A stretch of 64,000 bases of DNA from Sphaeramia orbicularis (GCF_902148855.1 NC_043957.1:15946178-16010177), one strand, 5' to 3'; positions 23,525 to 35,601 are shown, numbered from the stretch's first letter. Numbers and translations are program-made. The notes: a model not told the origin generated them from the sequence alone.

Positions 23525-24052
23525 CATCTGTGTCGAACCTCATAATCTGGAATAATCCAAACTTTTCCTCCTGGATCACTGTTGAATTTTCTTGTGATGC
23601 CTTCAATGAACTGATGTAACCTCTACTCTGACCTTTAATTCAACAGCCGCAGTAGATATGGAATAATGTCATGACATGTTCATCTGTAAAAATCTGGAGT
23701 TTCATCTTTTAAATCTGATAAATGTGTCTTAATGAAGCTGATTTTTCTACTGAAATAAAACTGATCTGACTCAGCAGGATGTGTTTAATACAAACTTATT
23801 CACAAAGATAGAAAACCTCCAGGTGAGTCCGTCTGTCACCCCCTAGCGGCCGGTTTCAGTACAGCTAATAGGCACTGCCCCCTCTGTTCGCCAACAGGAG
23901 TTAATTTCATCATCTACTAACAGTTTCCCAAAGCTGGTCTCTGTCTCTTCGGGTAGTTTTCATCATCGTGTCATTGTCTGATCAATCTATTTCCATCAGT
24001 CATTGATGATGAGTAAATAATTGACAGCTGTGATGACCAATCGCCATCGAGT

Positions 24053-27000
24053 CTACACCAACTTCTGCTTCTTCCTCGCCTGAAACTGCTCTGTTTTGCT
24101 CTTGATGGACTTAACGAGCAGCGACAGACTTGGATCCATGGGTCTCTTCGCTGAAGTCTCATCCGTTTTGCCTCCGGTTGGTGGTTCCTGTGTGGGCGTG
24201 GCCTTCTGAGTGCTGGCGGCGGCAGTTGCTTCCTCCTCCCACTGCTGCTCCCGTCGCCGCTGCTTCTCGGCCAGGATGCTCTGCGTGGCCTTGGTCTGTT
24301 TGTAGCTGGGGTGGGAGGGGTCCAGGTTGAAGAGGTGGGATGTGAACATGGCCTGGAACCGTGGGTCGTTGACGTCCACCTGATGGAGGGCGGAGACAGT
24401 GCGTGAGTCTGGTACATCTCAGAGTTACATTTCTCTCTTGATTTCTTGTGTCCTTACCTGGAAGTGGTCGTCATCTGGCAGCTGCTCTCCTTTCTTCATC
24501 AGCTTCTTCTTCTTCTTCTTGCTCAGGTTCTGCTGCTCCACGATCTTGTCATAGTTGAAGTGTTTGTGTTTGGTGTCGCCAGCATCGTCCTCCATCAGCA
24601 GCGCCATCTCCGCCTGCACACGGGACAGTTTGGAGCGTTTTATTAAATCAATTCAGCTGAACCGACCCCAGATCTGAACACTGTGACCTGTTTTTATTAC
24701 CGACCTTCTGTCTCTCCAGCTCCTCCTCCTCCTCCTCTGTTCGCTCTGCCTCATCCTGCTTCTTCTTCTTTGGTTTCTTCTTCAGATCTGCAGGACCGTC
24801 AATAAACACCTTAGAATTAAACTGAAACTATCAAACCATCAACAAATAGAGGCTTTTTCTGTTTTTTAGAAACTAATTTTCCATTTTAAATCTTTGTGGG
24901 ATCAGTGAAAACCAGGTATGGAGGCTGGTGCACACCGAAAAAGTCTTCAGGGGACAGGTGCATAGGAGCATAAGTGAAGAAGAAGGTATCCTGCACACTG
25001 TCCATTCAACTTGTAAAAAACGTTAAAAGCTTTTCAAGTTCTTAACGTTTTTTGCAAGTTGAATGGACAGTGTGCAGGATACCTTCTTTCTTCTCGATGT
25101 TAAGTCTTAAAAGGTCTGTCAAATGTCTTTTTATTTCAAACATTTTCTCCTAAATTTTGAAATTCTGAATTCTGCTGATGATGAATCCAAGTTGACTTCA
25201 GTGTTCATTTTATCTGAGGTGGTGATGGTGTCCTTGGATGTGAATTGACTTACACAGACAAAATGACAACATAAAACATTAACCATGTGAAGAATGTACA
25301 AGATGAAATTTGTTCATCTGATCTGTTCCGATGTTTAAAAACAGATACTTCAGATTCTGCATCTTTGTTCATTTTACAATGACCGACCAAAAAAAAAAAG
25401 AAGTCGCACATGCAATATTTGACTGCACCACCTTTGGTTTTGATTCCTGGAGACATTCACTGGCACATCTTTTTTGCCACATAGTGCATATGTAGTGTCA
25501 CAATAAGGTTCATAATATTTTTTTCCATCTATAGTTGCATTAATTTTTGATTATACATCAAGTCCTCATCACATCCCAAATTTTAGAGTCTGGACTTTAT
25601 GGAGGCTAATCCATGTGTGAAATAGGGGTGCAACAGTACAGGTAGCCCACGGTTCGGTCCATACCCCGGTTTTTGGGCCACAGTTTTGGTATGTGTTTTG
25701 AATGTAAAGAACAGGTTTTTTTCTCCCAAAATTATATTTTTATTTTTTTTGTGAGCAAAAACTGCATTTCACAGTTGGAACAAATTATATCACTGTACTG
25801 AATAAAATAACCCTGAACAATAGAATCCTTTCTTATTCCTTGACTATTTGTGTACAGTCGTATAAAACAGACATGTGCACACATAAGACCCAAAGGTTTT
25901 TTTTTTGTTTTTGTTTTTTTTAAATAAATAAGCTCCTGCTCTGCATAGGGATGTAAAAGAAAACGGTGGTATAAAAACGCCACGGTTATCTACATACACA
26001 TTTCCTTGTTATAGTGTGTCACGGCACTGGGCCAGGAACCCGCGGGAACTTAAAATTGAGTTACTGTGAAGACAATGTGTTTAATTGCTGGTCGGGTTGT
26101 GGGTCTAATGTATATGGGTACGGGCAGGTGCCGGTTTTGGAAAAGATGTGGATCTGTGCAAGATCCCTTTCCACTGTCTCTCACAGAGGGGCGGGGCTTC
26201 CCCACGCAACGTGCTCACATGCATGTCGAGTGAGTGAGAGAGAGAGAGAGAGAGAGAGAGAAATCTATCAAACCGAAATCCCACAGTCCATAAGGGTGGA
26301 TTGTCTCGTGCAGGGCGGATCGAGTGGTACACCATTTTCCCAAGTACCGTTGCATCCCTAGTGTGTAAATGATGTCTCATTCTTCCTGAACCATTCTGTC
26401 ACAAACCTGATGATCCTGATCAGTCCTGGCATTGTCCAATCCTTTTGACGTTAAAGACATGAGAGGACACTTACTGCATCAGTTAGAGTTAAATAAACAG
26501 CTGGACACAAAAAAAGGAACTGCCTGGATTTAAGTTAGTAAATAGTTCTGATCCTTCCATGGGTAAGTACTGCAGTGGTTAATAATGTTTCATCTGGAAC
26601 GGGTTATTGAACTCTAACTGATGCGGGAAGTGTCCTCTTATGTGATGAAGACTTGATGCAGCGGTCTGATTCTCCATCATCACTAACCAAAAATGAATGC
26701 AACTATGGATGGAAAAAATATTATGAACCCTATTGTGACACCACATAAGCACAATGTGGCAAAAACGATGTGACAGTGAATGTCTCCTGGAATCAAAACC
26801 AAAGGTGGTGCAGTCAAATATTGCATGAGCGACTTTCTTTTTTTTTTTTTTTTTGGGCCGGGCAGTGTACCGTACTTTCCGGTCTATAAGCTGCTACTTT
26901 TTTCCACACACTGTGAACCCACGGCTCTAAAATGATGTGGCTAATTTATGTTTTCTGGGCTAACGATTGATCTGGCTGATGAAGTAGGAAACAGAGGTGC

Positions 27001-30000
27001 TGCACGTAAGCTTGGCATCAATGACTCGATAATGAGACGTTGGAGACAGGGTGGGTGCGGCTTATAGTCAGGTGTGGCTTATAGTCCAGAAAGTACGGTA
27101 TATTATATATTTATTAGTCTTCACCTTTAAGAATCCAAAAGCCTCATGTTCGCACTGATCACGTGACTCATCGATCTGACCAACAGTGGTTTAGATTACC
27201 TGAGGCCACGAGCTCCTCAGCGAAGAACGGGTCGTTGAGGTCGACATCTGGAGGAAGTTCGTCGTCGCTGAGCTCTGTCTCGTCAGCCTGATGTGACACA
27301 ATCAGATTTTGGTTTTTAGGTCACAATTTAACATTAGACAGAACAGAGAAACATTCAGATTTGTCATTATTTCCCTGTTATTTTACTGGTCTGAAGATGG
27401 GACCTGAACTAAAATGAGTCTGACGCCCCAGGTTCAAGTCTGTACTCGTTTGTGTCTTCACCTGTTTCCTTCTGTCTTTCTTCTGCTTCCTACGGTCCTT
27501 CTTCTTTTGCAGAAACTCCTCCCATGGCGTCATCTTCTCCCTCCCCTCCAGCTTCTTCTTCACCAGCGTCTCTGTCGTCTCCTTCAGTCCTGAACAAATA
27601 ACATAATAATAATAATTTAAAAAAACCAAAAAAACATGACAAATCTCAACATCTGAAGCTTCATATGATGAGCGTGAGAAACTAAACTGAATCCTGTTGT
27701 TTCTGAACAGATTTCATCGCTTTAGACCCCGATTCTAACACAAGTTTCAGATAAAACTGGACGGAGACACAGAGGACCAGCAGAAACTGAACATTCAGTC
27801 CCTTCAAAGTGTTTCTTGTATTCATGATACTGTGTCGATGCCTCGTGTCTCCAAATGTGTCCATCCAATACAGGTAAAACTTTGACCCAGGAGCTGACAG
27901 CGCCCTCTGGTGGCCCACTGGTCATACTGTCTGTACTGTTATGAACAAACATGAACCTGTTTAATCCCAGATTTGGGGGAGAATTTTCAATTCATGTTGG
28001 TTGTTAGAGAAAATGTTGGTTTTATTCCCAACATGTAATTAAAACATGTTTCCCCTCCTCCTGCCACCACTACTACTACCACCACTCAACCTATTACTAC
28101 TAGTACTCCTATTACTACTACTACCACTCAACCTATTACTACTAGTACTCCTATTACTACTACCAATCAACCTATTACTACTAGTGCTCTTATTACTACT
28201 ACGACTCAACCTATTACTACTACCACTCCTATTACTACTAGTACTCCTATTACTACCACTCAATCTATTACTACTACCACTCAACCTATTACTACTAGTG
28301 TTCCTATTACTACTACCACTCGACCTATTACTACTACCACTCCTATTACTACTACCACTCCTATTACTACTAGTACTTCTATTACTACCACAACCTATTA
28401 CTACTAGTACTCCTATTACTACTACCACTCAAGCTATTACTACTAGTACTCCGATTACTACTACCGCTCAACCTATTACTACTAGTGCTCCAATTACTAC
28501 CGCTCAACTGATTACTACTACTACTCCTATTACTACTAGTTCTTCTATTACCACCACTCAACCTATTACTACTAGTACTCTTATTACTACTACCACTTAA
28601 CCTATTACTACTAGTAGTCTTATTACTACTGCCACTAAATCCATTGTTACCAGCACTCCTATTACCACTAGTACTCCTATTACTACTAGTATTCCAATTA
28701 CTCCTCCTCCCACTCTTTTCTCCTACTCTACTCTTCCTCCTTTGTGTGTCTCCATATCCTCCTTCCATCTCACTCCATTTCCTTCATCTTCTACGTTCAT
28801 GTTCTTCTCCACATCCATAAATCTCCTCTTTGCTCTTCCTCTTTTCCTCCTGCCTGGTGCAGAACATCTTCATCATCCTTCTACCAATGTATTCACTATC
28901 CAACCTGCTCTGTCCATCCGTGTCCTTCATAAACATGGATGCTCTCACCACCGTCCTCTACATCCTTCCCATAAAAATAAAACTTCTCACCAGCTGTTAC
29001 AGGGAGTCACAGTGGCATCATGTGGTCCTACCTGGAACCCAGGTGATCTCCATCTCCATGTCCTTGTCCTCCTTCAGCTTCTTCTCTTTGTCCTGAATGC
29101 CTTTGAGCAGCTCCCTGTACTTTGAGATTTGCTTCTCACTCTTCTTCTTCTTCGTCTTCTTCTCCTCTTCTTTGGTTTTCCTCTCGTCCACAGGTTCCTC
29201 TGCCTGATCAGCTGCAAAAACGACAGCAAAGTTCATGACATTAAAGATTATACTATGACATTAACTTAAAAATAAAGTTAAACTAACGAGATCTAAACCA
29301 CAAAGAAAACAGTCTCACCTTCTGCTGCATCTTCAACTCCAAACTGAATCCCTTCGTCTTCCTTCTCCTCGTCTTCTTCACTGGACGATGCGAGGTAGGC
29401 GTTGAAGTCCATGTCCAGCAGCTCATTTTTGTTGAACTTCCTGTTGAGGGCGCTGACTCGCTCATGGTCCGTCTCATCCCACGTCAGCTGCACCTGATGG
29501 ACGCAGACATTCAGAGTTTTTATTTAAGATGAAGAAGCAGAGAAACATCTAAATGTGGAGAATGTGCCATTGTTACCTTGGACGTGGACGAGGCGGAAGA
29601 GGTGAACAGTTTGGGTGTGTAGGATGTCAGATTGACGTCAGTCGCCACGTCTTTGGGTTCATCATCAAAGGTGACGTCATTGGGAATAAACCTGGGAATA
29701 AATCAAATCAATGAATAAAAATGGGATCAATGGCCCTGTAGCTCACTGGCATGTTCAATCAAGAATCAATAAGCCGAAAGTGCGAGGTTGTCAGGTTCTG
29801 CTGTTATGTTAGAGTCCTGTAGTCTGGATGCAGGAGATCAATCTCCCAATAGAAGTGGGTGGTACTTCCACTGGAGGAGAACTCAACTAATTCAATGAAT
29901 CCTATCAGCGATCAATAGTCACTATTTCAATATCTCTAACTATTTCCAGCTTATAAACCATCAAAATATGGCTCATAAGTAAAGGCAAATTTTTTATATT

Positions 30001-33000
30001 TCAAAAATTCATCAAAAAACAAAATTTCTAAAACTGAACAAACTATATAGACATTGTCCTTAGGAAGCTACATATGAACTTTGAAACAAATCCGACCAGT
30101 AATTTCATCAGAGAAGATGTTTGAAGAATTTTATAACTCCTGGCCAATCGGCCGGTGAGATGAAAACTGGATGAAACTGATCAGAATCAACGAGCTGAAA
30201 AAATATTTAAGATACAGAAAATAAAACAAAAACCACCGCAACAGCTAAACGAGTTATTTCTTTGAAATGGAAAGACATTCAAGGACCCACAGTGAACCAG
30301 TGGATTAAAGAAATGTCTTCTAACCTGGCACTGGCACAGCTGACGTATCTGGCTAAAGGAAAGATTAAAGACACTTTTTTTTGCAATTTATAAAGGACTT
30401 GTCTGTATAGACAATTAAGTTGTGTCTGTCAAGTATATTTTGTTGCACTGGGAGTGGGTGGGAGGTGGGGGATGGTAGGGATTGTTTTGATGTGTGGGTG
30501 TTGTTGCCTGTTCTTATAAAACCATGAAAACAACAATAAATATATTTATGAAAAAAAAAAAAAAGAACCGCAAGGAAAACATGGATCTGGATCAGAAACT
30601 TAATAGTGTGTTTATGGGTTTCTATGTTTTTATGCCTTGACGACGTTCCTTTGGTCCTTTCGTCATCTTCTGTTGTGTTTTGTAGCGATCTGTTATGTTC
30701 TGTTACTGGGTTGTGTTCTGTTCTGGTACCGGAGGTCCAGGACGGAGCAGCTGCTCTCGTACTCGTAACCGTCACACTCGTTGTAGATCTTCGCCGCAGT
30801 GTCGGACGAGTCGCACTCTACCACGCCATAGAAGTACTTCAACCTCTTGAACTGGTAGTCACGCATCTTCTCTCTGTAGACCCTGTGAGACAATGTACAT
30901 CCATCACATCATCAGATTCATCACATCAATCATGAGAAGACCATCTGATCCTTCTCTCACAAACATAAATAAATCCATCGTCCTGTTCTGCTGTGAAGAA
31001 CTGACGAGGGGGAGAATTCTACGCTTCAGAAAGTGAATAATGTGGATCTGACCGAGCAGATCTACAACTAATGACTGTATAAGCAAACTAGACGACAACT
31101 GAGTGGATTTGTACAGGTAATAATGTGGAGTGAGTCTAGAGAAGAAAAAAGGTCTGAAATTAAACGCAAATCAAGAGTAAATATAAACAAACACTTCAAT
31201 AACTATGTAAACAAATCAGGTCAGTGAACAGCAAAATAAAAGTAAAAATCTAACTCAAATTCTGTAATTCATCTACAAAACTCTCCAACTCTTGATGAAA
31301 AATACTGAACAGAAATTGAAAAATGAACAAGATTTTGGTGGTAAATCCCTAATGTGTTCAAATCACCTAATTCAATTCAACCGACGACAAAAACCAAAGA
31401 GGACCCAAAAAGAACCGAGAGGGAAGAAATTACTTCTTTTTTTGCAGGTGTTATGATGATTACTGAATTAATGCTTTGAGTATTTTAACTGAACCGTGGA
31501 AACCATTTGATGCCAGTGAATGAATAAAAAACCTGGACATTGGGTTCAGGATTAGGTTCAGGTTCAGGATTAGGTTTAGGTTCAGGATTAGGTTTAGGTT
31601 CATGTGATCTCAGACTCACTTCTCCTCCTCGGTGTCGTCTTCAGAGTCATCGGGCAGAGCTCTCAGTTCCATCGGACCCTGTGTCGCCTCCAACTTCAGC
31701 CTCTCCTTCCCGAAATCAGATGGGAAAATCTGCACAACAACACCCAGAATGCACTGCTGCTCATCTCTATCACAGATGTATGCATATATGTAGGAGTCAC
31801 TGAGCACAAAGCAGAGAAAACTGAAAACAGCTTCAGTCTGTTCAGTCAAACCTTTTACACCAACAGTTACACTTCTTGACTCTATTTCAGGACATTTTTG
31901 ACCAAAATTAAACTGGTTCAAAAGCTGAAATGGTTCACAAACAGGCTTTCACTGGAACTGAAGTGTGAAAAGGGAGATGCAGAAGAAGAGGTGGAGGTGT
32001 TTGGTGGATTTTTATGTCCATGTTCATACAAATATTTGTCTAAACAGATATTTTTTTCTTCAGTTCTAAAAAAATTCTGACCACCTGACCTTCATTTTAC
32101 TAAACATCTGTCCACATGATAACGTAAAACCGACTCCAAACATGTCCAGTGTCCATAGTTGTTGTTGTCCAACTTGTGGACATGTTTATCTGCATTCGTG
32201 TGGACAACGTGGCATCAGCATCGTATGAAGGCCAAATGGTGGCGCTGTTACACTGCTTTATCGTATTACCTATAAACTACATAAACTACTACATTACCTA
32301 TAATACAGCTGTTTGTTAAAGTGCGATATACGAAGTTATTATTATTAGAAACTGCACTAAAAAGGTCCGATTCAATATGAGTTTTGCTGATATAAAATAA
32401 ACTGATCTGAGTCACATATGAGTTAAAGATCTGGAAGCTTTAACCTGCAGAACAAACACAGCATTAAGATGTAGCTTCTTAAGCCCGGTTTCCCCTGGTT
32501 ACCAGGAGCAACCACAGTTCCATCTGTGTTACCACGGTAACGCTACATGGCACTTGCAGAAATGTACATAAATATACACCAACTCAAACAAACACTTAAA
32601 AGGTTAAATTTGTAAACCAGTCTAACAGTCTGAGACCAGCGTATGTCAGGAATAATTCAATAAAACAGACCAATGAGAGAAATGTTGCAGCGCTAAGCTA
32701 ACACTAAGCAGATCCAACAAACTAGGATTATTTATCTAATTCACTGAACAAGACAAAGAAGAGCAAAAATTAAAGGTCACTTTGCTGTTTTCTGATCATA
32801 ACTTGATTTTATATGAATGAAGGTTCTATTGGCTAATCCACTGTTTTGTTTTGCATTGAATGAAATAACAAATGATTCCGACTAAAACAAATGGACCAGG
32901 GTTTAACAGGTACTGAAGGCAGTTGAAACATGTTAAACTGTCGAAGAATAAAATCCTCCTGAATCCACATCACTTCATTTACAGTGGAACACATCTCTGA

Positions 33001-35601
33001 CCTTTCAAAACAAAATCCTGACATCTGAGCACATTAATCTGATTATGAAAACTTTACCTGAAGAAAAACATTAGGGATGCCCCAATCCAACATTTGCATC
33101 AGCCCCGATACAGAATTAAAATTTAGATCAGGTAACAGTGACAATAAGCTGATCCGTAGTGGCGTAATATTCCATCCACAGCCGTACAATAACCATTTAT
33201 TTCAACGGCTCTGATTCGAATAATTCTGTGCCAAGAGTGGTGCGTGTGACGTCATGCAGCAGCAACATGCTCAATACACAGAGCAGCGGTGGAACGAGGG
33301 AAAGGCTCACCTGTGTCAAAGTATTTCAGCCTAACTTCACCAACAACATCCACAGCTACTTGTAATATCTGCAAGGCCAACATTCCCAGGGGTGGTGAGT
33401 AAGCCTTGAGTTATAATACAACAAACTTAATCAAACACCTCGAGTGATTTCATAGTAAAGAGCCTGTGGAGTTCATCAAACTAAAAAAGCAAAAAGGAGA
33501 CGGTATGAAACAGCTAATTTTGGCAGACAAAGGAAAAAAACAGTATGAACAGTATGAAAGCAACAAAAACCACCAAAAGGGTACTGGATTTTATCATTAT
33601 GGATGGGCAACCGCTGTCTGTCATTGGGAACAAGGGCTTCAGGCTCCTAGTAAACCACCTGGAACCACGATACCACATGGTCAAATGAAAATGTTTATCC
33701 GAGACGGCTCTATCTGAACTCTACCAGTAAGTGTACAAACACATTAACATTATAAATGAGATAAAAGATGTCAAAATGAGCTTTAGAGTTTATTAGGTAA
33801 TTCAGCACTGGTATAATTATTTTTTGTATCGGATCAGTATTGGCAGATACTGAAACCCCGGTATCGAAATTAGTATCAGAGGCCAAAAATGCAAATCAGA
33901 GCATCCCTAAAAAAACATCAGTCTTCCACTGTTTTTGCTAAATGTATTGAAATATTTTAACACATCCTATTTATTTTTACTGTTATTCAGAAATGAATGT
34001 GTGGTACAACTACTTTGTGACGATAATAAAACAGAATTTCATATAATTCAACACAGAATAGAAAATGAGTGTTTCCATGTGGTTATTTCATAAGAATTAT
34101 TATTGATTTAATTCTATGGAAATGAGTTTAATTGCAATAGTTTCATCATGGCCAAAACTTTTGGTTCCGACACAAATCTTGTTTTTGCCAACTTCAATTA
34201 TAGTTCTTTTAGATCATTTTTCCATATATTTCTGAGGTTTATTCAAGCACAATTGCAAATATTTTATGAGTTTAAGACTTTTACTGACAAACACATCACA
34301 TTTATTTCCCACTGATCATAACATGGTTTTATATGAATGAAGCTTTTACTATCGGCTAATCCATAGTTGGACTGGAAACAAATGGGCCAGGGTTTAACAG
34401 GTCTTTAACGTCATCCCTGTCCATGTGTGTCATGACTGCATCTAGAAAAGTACTACTATAATGGACTTTGAGGACTGTTCTGGTGGATAAACTCTTTCAG
34501 AGCAGCTTTACCTTCACCGACAGCACGGCTCCGCCTTTAGGGACAAAGGAGTTGAACAGAGCCAGCAGGTCTTTGGCCTTCATCCGGTCCCAGTCCATGT
34601 TACAGACAGCCAGACGGGTAGACACCTGGGACACACACACAAAACATCAAACACTGTGTTCACCAAACAAAATGTTCACAAACACAGGGTAAACATGATG
34701 AATAAGTTGTGTTTCCAGGTCATGTGATGCGATCATCCCCCACCTCATCGCTTCGCGGGGCGTCTTTGCACAGCTCGCCCCAGTCATGTTCGATCTCCTC
34801 TTCCTCTCTCCGCAGGATCATGTCCACCTCATCCTCTTCATCGTCCTCATCGGAGCTGGTCTCGATGTTACCCTTCCCTCTGGCAAGATCTGGTCCGCTG
34901 TCGCTGTCGTCTGAGTCCAGACCAGACTCTTCTTCCTCGTCTGATCCACTGTCCATGTCACTGCCTTCCTCCTCCTCAGCACTACCTTCCTCTTCATCGT
35001 CATCATCACTAATGTCTGTGGCATCTTCTCCCAGGTCTGAGGCGTCATCCTCTTCACTTTGCTGCTCCTCATCTTTATCTGAAAATAAAAGTTACAGTTG
35101 AGTGAATTCACTGCTCTGGGTTTAAAGGTCAAAGGTCAAAGCAGGAGGAGACATTAGATTTTAACTGAAGTCTGTAAACGACTGAATAAAAGACCAGCAG
35201 ATGACAGTGACCTCCAGCTTCAGAACCATCTCCTGACCTTCCTCAATGACTCGGACTCCTCGTTCAGGTTTCTCTCCTTTAGCTCCATCAGTTTTCAACT
35301 CCCCTTCCTTTATCTTCTTCTTTTTCTTCTTTGCGTCTGTCTTCTTACTCGTCGCGTCCTCCTCATCCTCTGAGTCAGACAGTTTGTAGAAGCGCTTCAG
35401 GTCCTCTGTGGACGTGTGGTTGATGGGACGGCCTCGCTTGTCCACCGTGTACTTGACCTTGAAACGCTCATCATGGAACATGGACTGGAAGCGCTTATCA
35501 ATCTTGATCTTGCGTTCTCTCTCAGGCATCTCCCAGAACCTGGGGTCCTTCTGCACCCGGGCGAAGCGCTCGTCCACATCCTGCTTCTTTTTGGACGACA
35601 T
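24053..35601 (-). CDS. esf1: ESF1 homologue, nucleolar pre-rRNA processing protein
   Basis: Thirteen coding exons, read on the minus strand: 35601-35238, 35078-34744, 34625-34512, 31729-31620, 30882-30730, 29691-29577, 29493-29319, 29211-29032, 27589-27462, 27287-27200, 24787-24705, 24613-24458 and 24379-24053. All phases match, giving 775 residues (human about 851; the acidic and Lys-rich linkers are shorter). ESF1 is needed for early 18S rRNA maturation in the nucleolus; loss in zebrafish affects pharyngeal cartilage. The N-terminus [20 protein letters not shown] and the [20 protein letters not shown] segment are diagnostic. The central part ([38 protein letters not shown]) forms the RNA-binding-like core. 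The C-terminus [21 protein letters not shown] is the NUC153 motif, followed by [12 protein letters not shown] non-coding first exon probably ends at 37056 (donor AAAG/GTATGT). Introns are loaded with transposons, above all 24.8-27.2 kb and 31.7-34.5 kb. Confidence 0.96.
24980..25089. repeat. Near-perfect ~46-bp inverted repeat (hairpin)
   Basis: In esf1 intron 10. Arms 24980-25026 and 25042-25089 differ at about one position in the core and enclose a 15-base loop. It would extrude as a long cruciform or fold as an RNA hairpin in the intron. It lies about 290 bp outside the Tc1-like foldback element, so it may be a separate miniature foldback element or a replication or repair product. Confidence 0.8.
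25375..26869. mobile_element. Tc1-like foldback element interrupted by a hAT element
   Basis: The left arm (about 25375-25600) and right arm (about 26640-26869) are inverted copies of each other over roughly 200 bp. Landmarks are GCAATATTTGACTGCACCACC, CACATAGTG/CACAATGTG and ATCCATAGTTGCATT. Ends read TACAATGACCGACC and, inverted, TACACTGCCCGGCC, with TA at both edges, as expected for Tc1/mariner. The sequence resembles a fish Tc1 family whose body carries the phrase AATCCATGTGTGAAA ATGATGTCTC. That phrase is split here by the insertion at 25623-26360. An inner inverted repeat (about 26456-26500 with 26600-26640) shows an internally rearranged, non-autonomous copy. Confidence 0.75.
25623..26360. 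mobile_element. hAT-like element nested in the Tc1-like element
   Basis: Terminal inverted repeats TAGGGGTGCAACAGTAC and, inverted, TAGGGATGCAACGGTAC. Flanks GTGTGAAA (25615-25622) and GTGTGTAA (26361-26368) match at 7 of 8 positions, the hAT target-duplication size. The interior holds a (GA)n run at about 26228-26262. No transposase was recognised, so it is non-autonomous or badly decayed. Confidence 0.8.
26868..27100. mobile_element. pogo/Tigger-like MITE abutting the Tc1-like element
   Basis: Inverted ends TACCGTACTTTCCGGTCTATA and, from the right, TACCGTACTTTCTGGACTATA, with TA at both edges. On the plus strand the interior reads as [19 protein letters not shown], a helix-turn-helix of the kind found at the start of pogo-type transposases. 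Its left TA is the right-hand TA of the neighbouring Tc1-like element. Confidence 0.75.
28056..28710. repeat. CTATTACTACTA(G/C)TA(C)TC minisatellite in esf1 intron 8
   Basis: About 650 bp of tandem units of roughly 15-24 bases built from TATTACTACTA followed by GTACTCC or CCACTCAACC. Frames through it on both strands give repetitive peptides (Asn-Arg-Ser-Thr or Leu-rich) and are not genes. Minor variants alternate, so it evolved by repeated local duplication. Confidence 0.9.
28744..28960 (-). mobile_element. LINE-like fragment (minus strand)
   Basis: In reverse complement it matches 38450-38655 (same family, opposite strand). Shared words include AGAAGGATGATGAAGATG and GGAGGAGG(A/C)AAA. It resembles the 3' coding part of a fish non-LTR retrotransposon (peptide of type RRMMKM...RRFMDEVK). 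The clade was not determined. Confidence 0.4.
29728..29830 (+). mobile_element. Possible tRNA-derived SINE head
   Basis: TAGCTCACTGG at about 29738-29748 fits the Pol III A-box (TRGYNNANNGG). About 50 bases later GAGGTTGTCAGGTTC is a weak B-box. This is the spacing of a degraded tRNA-like promoter. The 3' body was not recognised. Confidence 0.3.
30226..30564 (+). mobile_element. 5'-truncated L1-type LINE, 3' end
   Basis: The plus strand reads [20 protein letters not shown] then [13 protein letters not shown], similar to the extreme C-terminus of fish L1-type ORF2. A 3' UTR, AATAAA near 30533 and a 14-base A tail follow. It sits antisense in esf1 intron 5. Confidence 0.6.
31540..31606 (+). 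repeat. 18-base GGTTCAGGATTAGGTTTA tandem repeat
   Basis: Three to four copies directly beside an esf1 donor site (exon 31620-31729, minus strand). The TTAGGT words recall the vertebrate telomere repeat TTAGGG but are not it. Confidence 0.7.
33072..33910 (+). mobile_element. Degenerate hAT element with transposase remnants
   Basis: In esf1 intron 3. Ends TAGGGATGCCCCAATCC and, inverted, TTAGGGATGCTCTGATT. The 8-bp flank AAAAACAT is present at 33064-33071 and 33911-33918. Plus-strand fragments include a BED-finger-like start ([12 protein letters not shown] at about 33365) and a hAT-like stretch [19 protein letters not shown] (about 33580-33640). The open frame at 33466-33717 belongs to this remnant and is not a host gene. 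Confidence 0.8.
35126..35138 (+). promoter_or_regulatory. Perfect DR1 (AGGTCA A AGGTCA) in esf1 intron
   Basis: A perfect direct repeat of nuclear-receptor half-sites between the first two coding exons of esf1. It is about 2 kb from the esf1 promoter and 2.9 kb from the ndufaf5 start. A chance match is possible. Confidence 0.3.

Larger units (their letters stand above)
21472..24052. other. Convergent intergenic region between acaa1 and esf1
   Basis: About 2.6 kb holding both 3' UTRs. No third gene was recognised. It contains two repeat pieces (22072-22170 and 22300-22435), A-rich DNA at about 22180-22270, and polyadenylation-like words (minus strand at 23519-23524; plus strand AATAAA near 23755). 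Confidence 0.5.

Noticed and set aside
28039-28768. Open frames of 127-184 codons on both strands
   Set aside because: Products of the TATTACTACTA minisatellite; low-complexity peptides without family signal.
33466-33717. 83-codon frame as a host gene
   Set aside because: It falls inside the hAT element 33072-33910 and reads as part of a decayed transposase.
34709-35132. Ser-rich plus-strand frame and alternate minus frame
   Set aside because: Antisense or out-of-frame readings of the acidic esf1 exon 34744-35078.
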